This document shows positions 15,089 to 21,792 of a stretch of DNA of 25,995 nt, piece after piece. Numbering within the stretch: position 1 is the stretch's first letter; each line of letters opens with the position of its first letter. The stretch is from assembly GCA_035606665.1 (NCBI GenBank), contig DATNEY010000052.1:1-25995 (forward strand), given 5' to 3'. The notes below the pieces were generated by a model. That model saw only the letters and a list, made by a program, of their open reading frames with translations. It did not search any database and was not told where the DNA came from. Both the position numbers and the translations under genes were made by a program. The stretch is from DASUGC01 sp035606665. GTDB taxonomy: Bacteria; Acidobacteriota; Vicinamibacteria; Vicinamibacterales; SCN-69-37.

Positions 15089-16291
15089 ATGTCCGGCCTT
15101 CAGATTCCGAATCCACGCGAGCGGGCCCTGGTGCGCGCGGCCGACATCGCAACCGCGCCATTTTCGTGGTTCCGCACTCGTTCCGCGCCTGCAGGTGCCA
15201 TACGCCGCGTCCTCCTGCTCAGGCTCGAACGCATCGGGGACCTGCTCATGGTGCTCGACGCCATCAGCGAGGCTCGCGCGGCGTGGCCTGACGCGGAGAT
15301 CGATCTCGCCGTTGGCTCCTGGAATCTGCAGATAGCAAAGCTCGTCGGCGGCGTGACCAACGTGCATGTCCTCGACGTCCCGTGGCTCGCGCGCGGCGAC
15401 GCGGCAGACGGCTGGCCGGCGCTCATTCGCAAGGCGCGCGCGTGGCGCTCGCGCAGCTACGACCTCGCCATCAACTTCGAGCCGGACATCCGCAGCAACT
15501 TTCTGATGTGGCAGAGCGGCGCCCGGGCGCGTCATGGCTACTGGACCGGCGGCGGCCGCGCCTTCCTGACCGACGCGATTGCGTACGAGCCGGAGAAACA
15601 CGTTTCCGTCAACGCGCGCACGCTCGTCGCCCGCGCCGCCGACATGCAAGCCGCCGGCGCCGCGCTCAAGCGCGGTTCAGCGCCGGCCGGCCGTCGGCTG
15701 GTGCTTCCTCCCGATGCAAAGGGACGCGCGATCGAGCTCGTCGGTCAGGGCAGACGGCCCCTCGTCGGCGTGCATGCGAGCGGCGGTCGGGAATCGAAGC
15801 AGTGGCATCTCGATCGATTCGCCGACGTCGCGCGCGAGCTGGCGCGTCAGCGAAACGCCACGATCGTCCTGACGGGGTCCGAAAGCGATCGTCCGCTGGT
15901 CGACAAGGTGGCCGCGAGACTCGGCGGTGTTTCGACGCTCAATCTCTGCGGGGAGCTCGATTTGGTCGATCTCGCCGCAGTGCTTGCGAGTCTCGATGTC
16001 TTCGTCACCGGCGACACCGGCCCCATGCACCTGGCCTCGGCGGTGTCCACGCCCGTCGTGGCCCTGTTCGGCCCGGCGGATCCGCGCCGGTACGGTCCGA
16101 CGTCACCGCGCCAGCGGGTCATTCGCGTGGATCTGCCCTGCAGTCCGTGCGGCATGGTCCGGCTCCCGCCGGAGCGCTGCCGCGGCCATGTTCCCGATTG
16201 CATGGACGGAATTCAGGTCGGTGCCGTCGTCAAAGCGGCCCTCGATCTGCTGGACGAGACCGTTCCGGTGAGACAGACTGCAGTCGACTGA
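15089..16291 (+). CDS. GT9-family glycosyltransferase (heptosyltransferase/ADP-heptose:LPS type)
   Basis: 400-residue GT-B enzyme. The N-terminal motif LLLRLERIGDLLM at 42-54 is the family hallmark. The C-terminal half has HASGGRESKQWHLDRFADVA at 229-248 and the nucleotide-binding VTGDTGPMHLAS at 307-318, followed by ALFGPADPRRYGP. Four cysteines near the end (C351, C354, C364, C371; CSPC then two more) form the cysteine cluster seen in many GT9 proteins. The family includes heptosyltransferases I-III of LPS core, but many members outside Proteobacteria use other sugars. The start ATG at 15089 has no clear ribosome site. The stop is directly followed by the next ATG. Confidence 0.9.
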   Translation: MSGLQIPNPRERALVRAADIATAPFSWFRTRSAPAGAIRRVLLLRLERIGDLLMVLDAISEARAAWPDAEIDLAVGSWNLQIAKLVGGVTNVHVLDVPWLARGDAADGWPALIRKARAWRSRSYDLAINFEPDIRSNFLMWQSGARARHGYWTGGGRAFLTDAIAYEPEKHVSVNARTLVARAADMQAAGAALKRGSAPAGRRLVLPPDAKGRAIELVGQGRRPLVGVHASGGRESKQWHLDRFADVARELARQRNATIVLTGSESDRPLVDKVAARLGGVSTLNLCGELDLVDLAAVLASLDVFVTGDTGPMHLASAVSTPVVALFGPADPRRYGPTSPRQRVIRVDLPCSPCGMVRLPPERCRGHVPDCMDGIQVGAVVKAALDLLDETVPVRQTAVD

Positions 16292-18124
16292 ATGCGCGGC
16301 ACGAAGATCACCCTTTCGACATCCAGCGGACGCGAAGTCTCCGGCGACCTGGCCTCGTTTCTCAGCGCCGATCTCGGCGAGCGCGCGCGCGTGGACGCCA
16401 ACGCCTGGATCAAGGCCCTGCGGCATGCTCCCTACGACGGCGTGCCGATGCGGCAGCGCTTCACGTATCGCGATGACTCGCTTTGGTGGTTCACCGAGAT
16501 CTACCTGCACAAGATGAAGCGGCTCGACCAGGCAGTTTCGGTGCTGATGGCGCTCGAGCAGGCCGCGGACGCAGAGTCGCCAACGGGTCTGACCGTTCAC
16601 ACCGACAACGCCGTGGTTCGAGACGCGGCGGTTGCATTTGCCGCGAAGCGTAACCTCACGCTCGACGTGGTCGGCACCCAGTCCGAAGACGACCACCTCA
16701 CGTGGAACAGCTTTCAGATTGGCGCCACCGCCGAGTTATCCCGCCTCCGCGGCGTGACGCACGTGCCGAGGAAACCCAAAGTCGCGGCCTTCGTGCACAC
16801 GGCGTTCTGGAGGACCTCGCCGGGGGTCGAACGGCCGATCCAGGAGAGCTACATCGGCGCCGTGCTCGACGCCGTCGCAGCTGCCGCCGGCGATGACGAG
16901 CTTTACTGCGTCGGCGTCGGTCCGCGACGTAACTTCAAGGCGCGGCGCTGGTGGGACGCGCTCGGCGTGTCGGTGCCCTACGCGCGCATGATCACGCCCG
17001 TGGAAAAACTGACGCCACGATCGGCGCTCGACGGGAGCATCGGACTCTGGCGCCAGCGGCGCCGCCTGGCCGCCGAACTGACGGCCGGTGACGGCATCCG
17101 CGAAGCGTCGATGTTCCGGGGATACGACCTCTGGCCCGTCGTCGACCGCGAGCTCACGGCGGTCGCCATGCTTCAGTGGCCCTGGTCGGCGCGCGCGATG
17201 GACGAGGCCGGCTCGGCGCTCGACGCGGTCGCTCCCGCATCGGTCGTCACCTATGCCGAAGCCGGCGGCTGGGGCCGCGCGCTCATGCTGGAGGCGCGGC
17301 GCCGCGCCATCCCATCGATCGGACTCCAGCACGGTTTCATCTACCGCCACTGGCTCAACTACCTGCACGAGGCTGACGAGATCCAGGCGTCCGGCGCGGA
17401 CCGCGGCTGCCCGATTCCTGACGTCACTCTTCTTTTCGATCGGTACGCTGAGCGGCACCTTCTCGAGGCCGGACACTTCCCCGCGGCCACGGTCGAAGTC
17501 ACTGGAAACGCCAGGCTGGATCAGCTGGTCTCGCAGTGCGCGGCGCTGAAACCGATGCGCGACGCGCTTCGGCGGGAGTTCTGCTCGACGGCCGATCAAC
17601 CGCTGGCTGTTCTTGCCGCAAAGTACACCGAGATTCGTGGCGTGCTCGGCGACCTCGCCGAAGCGGTCCGGGGGATTCCTGGCATGCGGCTCGTGATCAA
17701 GCCCCACCCCGCGGAGACGCCCGAGGAGTATGCCGCGGTCACCGCGACGACACCGAACATCTCGGTCGCCGATCCGGCGGCGGATCTCGCGCGACTCCTT
17801 ACCGCCGCCGACGCGCTGGTCACGATGAACTCGACGGTGGCGATCGATGGGCTCGTGCTCGGGATACCCGCGCTCGTCGTCGGAATTCCGAACAACCTGA
17901 GCCCAATGGTGGATGCCGGCGCGATGCTCGGCGCCAGCGGAACCGCGCAGATACGCCAGCAACTTCAATCGCTCCTGTATGATCGCCAGGTTCGGCGGAC
18001 GGTCACCGACGCCGGAGCCGCGTTTGCCAGCCGCTATGAACTGGCCTCAGACGGCCAGGCGGCCAAGCGGACCGCGGCGGCCATTCTCTCGCGCGCGGTG
18101 CGTGAGGGGGCAGCGGGGACGTAG
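16292..18124 (+). CDS. GT-B-fold surface-carbohydrate transferase with a long N-terminal region
   Basis: 610 residues starting immediately after the GT9 stop. The C-terminal half looks like the GT-B group that includes CDP-glycerol glycerophosphotransferases, capsule polysaccharide transferases and UDP-GlcNAc 2-epimerase-like proteins: QHGF at 346-349, VTGNARLDQL at 403-412, KPHPAETPEEY at 470-480 and a final TMNSTVAIDGLVLGIP at 511-526. The histidines in QHGF and KPHP match positions that contact donor phosphate in such enzymes. The first 160 residues and the WxxTSPG-type segment at about 170-182 are not recognised. No signal peptide or membrane helix. Probably cytoplasmic transfer of a sugar or polyol phosphate to the glycan; the exact donor cannot be stated. 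Confidence 0.65.
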   Translation: MRGTKITLSTSSGREVSGDLASFLSADLGERARVDANAWIKALRHAPYDGVPMRQRFTYRDDSLWWFTEIYLHKMKRLDQAVSVLMALEQAADAESPTGLTVHTDNAVVRDAAVAFAAKRNLTLDVVGTQSEDDHLTWNSFQIGATAELSRLRGVTHVPRKPKVAAFVHTAFWRTSPGVERPIQESYIGAVLDAVAAAAGDDELYCVGVGPRRNFKARRWWDALGVSVPYARMITPVEKLTPRSALDGSIGLWRQRRRLAAELTAGDGIREASMFRGYDLWPVVDRELTAVAMLQWPWSARAMDEAGSALDAVAPASVVTYAEAGGWGRALMLEARRRAIPSIGLQHGFIYRHWLNYLHEADEIQASGADRGCPIPDVTLLFDRYAERHLLEAGHFPAATVEVTGNARLDQLVSQCAALKPMRDALRREFCSTADQPLAVLAAKYTEIRGVLGDLAEAVRGIPGMRLVIKPHPAETPEEYAAVTATTPNISVADPAADLARLLTAADALVTMNSTVAIDGLVLGIPALVVGIPNNLSPMVDAGAMLGASGTAQIRQQLQSLLYDRQVRRTVTDAGAAFASRYELASDGQAAKRTAAAILSRAVREGAAGT

Positions 18125-18129
18125 ACCAG

Positions 18130-18252
18130 CGAGCGGCCGATCAGGCCGCGAGCCTCGCGTAACGAGCCGAGACGTGCCTAAGCGCTTTGCCATGAGAGGC
18201 ACGTCGAGCGAGTGAGCGAGTAAGGGGTCTGGGGACAAAGTCCCCAGAGTAA
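18130..18252. repeat. Structured intergenic repeat, copy A
   Basis: Fills almost the whole gap before the epimerase gene. It contains three hairpins: GCGGCC/GGCCGC (18133-18149), GACGTGCCT/AGGCACGTC (18171-18205) and CTGGGGAC-AAA-GTCCCCAG (18229-18247). Between the second and third lies CGAGCGAGTGAGCGAG. A second copy lies at 19241-19368, with clear base-by-base similarity over about 100 bp, including compensating changes in the third hairpin. No protein is encoded. Confidence 0.85.
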
Positions 18253-18255
18253 AGA

Positions 18256-19239
18256 ATGAAAGCGTTACTCACCGGCGGTGCCGGGTTTGTCGGATCGCAT
18301 CTCGCCGAAGCCCTGCTCGCGGCCGGCCATCAGGTCATGGTCATCGACGACCTGTCGACGGGATCGATCAACAACATCTCGCATCTCAAGGGCAGCCCCG
18401 GCTTCGAGTACGTCATCGATACCCTCATGAACGACGGCCTCGCGGCCGAGATGATCGACCGCGCCGATGTGGTCTTCCACCTCGCGGCCGCGGTCGGCGT
18501 GAAGCTGATCGTCGAGGCGCCGGTCCGGACGATTGAGACGAACGTGCATGGCACCGAGATCGTCCTCCGGCACTGCGCCAAGAAGGGCAAGCTCGCGGTG
18601 ATCTTCTCGACGTCGGAGGTCTATGGAAAAAGTGTCGCGGTCCCGTTCAACGAGGACGCGGACCTCGTCATGGGCCCGACCCCGAAACACCGCTGGGCGT
18701 ACGCCTGCAGCAAAGCCATCGACGAGTTCCTGGCGCTCGCGTACTACAAGGAACGCAAGCTCCCGGTCATCATCGTGCGTCTGTTCAACACCGTGGGCCC
18801 GCGGCAGACCGGCCGCTACGGTATGGTCATCCCGAATTTCGTGCGCCAGGCCATCGCCGGCGAGCCGATCGAGGTCCATGGCGACGGCACGCAGACACGG
18901 TCATTTACCTATGTCGGTGACGTGGTCCGGGGCATCATGGGCCTCGTCGCCGAGCCGCGCGCGATCGGCCAGGTTTTCAACATCGGCAACACCGAGGAGA
19001 TCTCCATCCTCGACCTTGCGAAGCGCGTTCGCCAGCTGACGGGCAGCGCTTCCCCGATTCAGCTGATTCCCTACGAGAAGGCGTACGAGGCGGGCTTCGA
19101 AGACATGCCCCGCCGCGTGCCGGATCTACGGAAGATCGCCGGCCTCATCGGCTACGCGCCGACGCTCGGACTGAACGAGATCCTCGAGCGCGTGATCGCC
19201 GACCAGAAGTCGGCGCTCGCGGTGGGCACACCGCGATGA
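18256..19239 (+). CDS. NAD-dependent nucleotide-sugar epimerase/dehydratase (extended SDR)
   Basis: 327-residue extended short-chain dehydrogenase. The NAD-binding loop GGAGFVG is at 7-13, the acidic pair DD at 31-32 binds the adenosine ribose, and the catalytic residues are STSEVYG at 118-124 and YACSK at 149-153 (Y149, K153). RLFNTVGPRQTGRYGMVIPNF and VHGDGTQTRSFTYVGDVV match the sugar-nucleotide-binding region of GalE, UDP-glucuronate decarboxylase and dTDP-glucose dehydratase relatives. The run GPRQTGRYGMV is shared with UDP-glucuronate decarboxylase/4-epimerase-like proteins, so UDP-GlcA or UDP-Glc is a reasonable guess. It sits alone between two copies of the intergenic repeat, suggesting its own transcription or mobility as a cassette. 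GAG 7-9 bases ahead is the only weak ribosome site. Confidence 0.92.
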   Translation: MKALLTGGAGFVGSHLAEALLAAGHQVMVIDDLSTGSINNISHLKGSPGFEYVIDTLMNDGLAAEMIDRADVVFHLAAAVGVKLIVEAPVRTIETNVHGTEIVLRHCAKKGKLAVIFSTSEVYGKSVAVPFNEDADLVMGPTPKHRWAYACSKAIDEFLALAYYKERKLPVIIVRLFNTVGPRQTGRYGMVIPNFVRQAIAGEPIEVHGDGTQTRSFTYVGDVVRGIMGLVAEPRAIGQVFNIGNTEEISILDLAKRVRQLTGSASPIQLIPYEKAYEAGFEDMPRRVPDLRKIAGLIGYAPTLGLNEILERVIADQKSALAVGTPR

Positions 19240-19240
19240 A

Positions 19241-19368
19241 CGAGCGCGCGCGCGGCCGGCGCGCGCGCCTCGCGAAACAAGCCGAGACGTGCCTAAGCGC
19301 TCTTCAGCAGAGAGGCGCGTCGAGCGAGTGAGCGAGAAGGGGGGCCGGGGGCAAAGCCCCCGGAGTAA
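19241..19368. repeat. Structured intergenic repeat, copy B
   Basis: Second copy of the element at 18130-18252. It holds a GC-only hairpin with 10-bp arms of alternating GC (19244-19253 and 19259-19268), a GACGTGCCT/AGGCGCGTC stem (19286-19321) and CCGGGGGC-AAA-GCCCCCGG (19345-19363). It begins right after the epimerase stop and ends next to a TAGAAT -10-like box before the radical SAM gene. Confidence 0.85.
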
Positions 19369-19374
19369 TAGAAT
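19369..19374 (+). promoter_or_regulatory. -10-like box TAGAAT next to the radical SAM start
   Basis: TAGAAT lies 6 nt before the GTG at 19381, directly after repeat copy B. If used, transcription would start at about the first codon, giving a leaderless mRNA. No convincing -35 was found because that position falls in the hairpin. Confidence 0.4.
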
Positions 19375-19380
19375 CGTGCT

Positions 19381-20328
19381 GTGTCCCTGACCCGACGCGC
19401 CCGCCAGGGCGTGGAGCGCGTACTGCTCGCCAATGCGAAGACCGTCCGGAAGGCGCTCATCCGCACCGGGCGAGACCGCGCGCCCCGGTGGCCGGACATC
19501 GTGCAGATCGAGAGCACGAACCTCTGCAATGCGAAGTGCGTGTTCTGCCCCCGGGACGAGATGCACCGCCGGCAGGGCGTCATGGACTTCGACCTCTATC
19601 GCAAGGTCGTCGACGAGTGCGCAGCGCTCGGCATCACCCACGTGCGCGAGCACAACTATGGCGAGCCCTTCCTCGACAAGCAGCTCGTGGAAAAGGTGCG
19701 CTACGCGAAATCGAAGGGCATCCGGGAAGTGGGCATGATCAGCAACGGCTCGCTGATCACCGAGGACATCGCGCGGGGCATGATCGAGGCCGGGCTCGAC
19801 GCGATCAACATCAGCGTCGACGCCGCCGGCAAGGAAGTGTTCGAGTCCACGCGCGTCCATCTGGACTACGACACGGTCATCGCCAACATCCGCACGCTCG
19901 TGCGCCTCCGGAACGAGGCGGGCAAGACGCATCCCAAGCTGATTCTGTCGTTCGTGCGCCAGGACAACTCGGCCGACGAGCAGGCGTTCATCGCCGAGTG
20001 GAGCAAGGTCGCGGACAAGATCCACATCACGGACCTGCACAACTGGGCCGGCACGTTGAACGAGCGAACGAACGTCACGTATCCCTGCTACCGGCTCTGG
20101 CTCACGTTTACCGTCCTGTGGGATGGGCGCGTGTCGATGTGCTGCGCGGACTTCGACGGCCGCCACATCTTCGGTGACCTGCGCACGCAGACGATCGCGG
20201 AGGTCTGGAACTCCCGGCTGTATCGCGCTGCCAGGAAGGAACATCTCGAGTCGGGCGGTCCGGGCATCTGCCGCACCTGCGATCTGCCCAAGAAGGACTC
20301 GCCGCTCTGGATCTCCAAACTGGTCTAG
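19381..20328 (+). CDS. Radical SAM protein with SPASM-type C-terminus
   Basis: 315 residues. The radical SAM cluster motif C-x3-C-x2-C is at C49, C53 and C56 (NLCNAKCVFC). The usual GGEP motif that binds the SAM amino group reads NYGEP at 92-96. SAM ribose and strand motifs include ISNGSLI and ISVDAAGKEVFE. The C-terminal part has extra cysteines C236, C254, C255, C297 and C300 (VSMCCADFDG; CRTCDLPKKD), matching an auxiliary 4Fe-4S SPASM or twitch domain. Related proteins modify peptides or sugars in biosynthetic clusters; the substrate here is unknown. Neighbouring glycan genes suggest sugar or lipid modification, but this is inference. The start is GTG at 19381 with no Shine-Dalgarno, next to a TAGAAT box. 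Confidence 0.9.
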   Translation: MSLTRRARQGVERVLLANAKTVRKALIRTGRDRAPRWPDIVQIESTNLCNAKCVFCPRDEMHRRQGVMDFDLYRKVVDECAALGITHVREHNYGEPFLDKQLVEKVRYAKSKGIREVGMISNGSLITEDIARGMIEAGLDAINISVDAAGKEVFESTRVHLDYDTVIANIRTLVRLRNEAGKTHPKLILSFVRQDNSADEQAFIAEWSKVADKIHITDLHNWAGTLNERTNVTYPCYRLWLTFTVLWDGRVSMCCADFDGRHIFGDLRTQTIAEVWNSRLYRAARKEHLESGGPGICRTCDLPKKDSPLWISKLV

Positions 20329-20342
20329 TACTTCCGGCGTCG

Positions 20343-20348
20343 TATACT
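20343..20348 (+). promoter_or_regulatory. -10-like box TATACT upstream of the STN-like gene
   Basis: TATACT matches the -10 consensus in five of six positions and lies 18 nt before the ATG at 20367. A start near 20355 would leave a short leader that keeps the GAGGAG ribosome site. No good -35 is seen. Confidence 0.4.
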
Positions 20349-20366
20349 TCTGTGAGGAGCTCCCCC

Positions 20367-21041
20367 ATGCGCACTGCTTTGATCGTCGCGGTCGCCGCGT
20401 TGGCGTTTGGAACCCAGTTGCCGGGCGCCGCGCAGGCGCCCGTCGCGCAGTCCGGTCCGAAAGTGCAGATCAAGTTCGAACCGAACGGGCTCGTGACGCT
20501 CGAGACGCGCGAGGCGACGATTCGCGAGATTCTCGCCGAGTGGACGCGACAGGGCGGCAGCTACTTCGTCAACAGCGAGCGCCTGTCGGGACCGCCGATG
20601 ACCCTGCAGTTCAAGTCCGAGCCGGAGAAGGATGTGATGGCGTCGCTGCTCCGGCAGGCCGCGGGTTACATGCTGGGACCGCGGCGCGCGGGTTCGATCG
20701 GCGTGTCCAGTCTTGAGGTTGTCTACATCCTTCCGACGAGCAATCCGTCCGCGGGCGGCTACTCGCCACCTCCGGTTACGCAGTACCAACAGCAGATCAC
20801 GGTGGGATCACCGGATGACGAGATCCCACCGGTGGGACGCGGCGTTCCACCGCCGCCACCCGGGCCTGGCGCCGCGCCAGGTCCGCAGCCGGCGCCTGAG
20901 TACCGTCCAGGCACGCCGGCGGGCAGCGGTGTGGCGGTGCCCGTGATCGCCGTGCCGTCCGGTCCACCGACGACGCCGCCGACTCCAACGCCGACTCCGA
21001 ATCCTGGACGCGGTGGAAACCCAGGCACTTCGGGGAGTTAA
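20367..21041 (+). CDS. Exported STN/secretin N-domain-like protein with proline-rich tail
   Basis: 224 residues. A signal peptide covers about 1-24 (MRTALIVAVAALAFGTQ, ending near AAQA). Residues 35-105 resemble the STN / secretin short N-terminal fold: a strand (VTLETREA), helix (IREILAEWTRQGG), strand (YFVNSERL), then PMTLQFKSEPEKDVMASLLRQAAGY. In TonB receptors and secretins this domain precedes a barrel; here nothing of the kind follows. The rest, about 125-224, is low-complexity and rich in proline, glycine and threonine (PPPPPGPG; TPPTPTPTPNPG), fitting a flexible periplasmic tail. The ATG at 20367 is chosen over an upstream in-frame GTG at 20352 because GAGGAG lies seven bases before it. 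Function unknown. Confidence 0.75.
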   Translation: MRTALIVAVAALAFGTQLPGAAQAPVAQSGPKVQIKFEPNGLVTLETREATIREILAEWTRQGGSYFVNSERLSGPPMTLQFKSEPEKDVMASLLRQAAGYMLGPRRAGSIGVSSLEVVYILPTSNPSAGGYSPPPVTQYQQQITVGSPDDEIPPVGRGVPPPPPGPGAAPGPQPAPEYRPGTPAGSGVAVPVIAVPSGPPTTPPTPTPTPNPGRGGNPGTSGS

Positions 21042-21043
21042 CG

Positions 21044-21049
21044 TACAAT
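21044..21049 (+). promoter_or_regulatory. -10-like box TACAAT next to the methyltransferase start
   Basis: TACAAT (five of six matches to TATAAT) lies seven bases before the ATG at 21057, overlapping the end region of the preceding gene. The expected start falls on or next to the A of the ATG, consistent with a leaderless transcript. There is no Shine-Dalgarno. Confidence 0.5.
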
Positions 21050-21056
21050 CCGGGCC

Positions 21057-21767
21057 ATGAGCCCGCCGTCATCCGTCTCTCGGACGGGTGAGTACGCCGA
21101 ACGCGGCGACTACCACCGGAATCTCTCGGCAGACTGGGAGTTCTACCCAACCTATCTCGCGAAGCTCGCCGCGGTGCGCTCGTACCTTTCTGCCCTGCCG
21201 AAGGAGACGCGGGTCCTCGACGCCGGTTGCGGCGAGGGCGTGCTCGTCGAGGAGTTCAAATCCCGGCTCGCCATCGTCGGCGCCGACCCGAACTACCAGT
21301 CGGATCTCGTGACCACCGCGTCGCTCGCGCACTTGCCCTACGCCGACGGCTCTTTCGATCGGGCGTTGTGCCTCGACGTGCTTGAACATCTACCGTTTCC
21401 CGAACAGAGCGTCGCACTTGCCGAGCTCTTTCGCGTCGTGCGGCCCGGCGGTGAGCTGCTGGTCTCAGTCCCGAACCTGGCGCATCTCCAGTCGCGCGTC
21501 CACTTCCTGCTGCAGGGCCGGCTGATTCGCACTGCCAACCTCGCGAAGCATCCTGGAGATCGGCCGATCGGCGAATACCTCGACCTCGCGCGCCGGGCGG
21601 GATTCCGCGTCATCGAACGGCGCGGCATCTTTCCGACGGTGCCGGTGCTGACCAGATGGATCCGCCGATCCCCGGCGCGCCTGGCCTGGCTGCACCGGCT
21701 GCTCACGCGCCTGCTCCCGGTACCGGGATGGTGCTTCCTCAACATCGTGCGCTTCGAGCGCCCGTAG
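21057..21767 (+). CDS. Class I SAM-dependent methyltransferase (type 11)
   Basis: 236 residues. The SAM-binding motif I is VLDAGCGEG at 53-61, an acidic residue at the end of strand 2 is GADPN at 75-79, motif II region DGSFDRALCLDVLEHLPFPE spans 97-116, and VVRPGGELLVSVPN at 127-140 is the post-motif strand. The C-terminal part has a basic, hydrophobic stretch (TRWIRRSPARLAWLHRLLTRLLPVPGW) that may contact the membrane or a lipid-linked substrate. Methyltransferases of this type in polysaccharide clusters often methylate sugars or cap chains, but the target cannot be read from the sequence. It lies 15 nt after the STN-like gene and 25 nt before the flippase. Confidence 0.88.
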   Translation: MSPPSSVSRTGEYAERGDYHRNLSADWEFYPTYLAKLAAVRSYLSALPKETRVLDAGCGEGVLVEEFKSRLAIVGADPNYQSDLVTTASLAHLPYADGSFDRALCLDVLEHLPFPEQSVALAELFRVVRPGGELLVSVPNLAHLQSRVHFLLQGRLIRTANLAKHPGDRPIGEYLDLARRAGFRVIERRGIFPTVPVLTRWIRRSPARLAWLHRLLTRLLPVPGWCFLNIVRFERP

Positions 21768-21792
21768 CCTTCGCGCGAACAGCCACACCGCA

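Noticed and set aside
16736..17968. 410-residue open frame on the minus strand
   Set aside because: Antisense to the GT-B-like gene, which has clear motifs; no family resemblance.
18130..19368. CRISPR array or tRNA cluster explanation for the repeats
   Set aside because: There are only two copies over 1 kb apart with a gene between them, no regular spacers, and the hairpins do not form a cloverleaf.
19126..20244. 372-residue open frame on the minus strand
   Set aside because: It covers the repeat and the radical SAM gene in antisense. The short peptide it shares with a frame near 18047-18238 only reflects the duplicated intergenic repeat.
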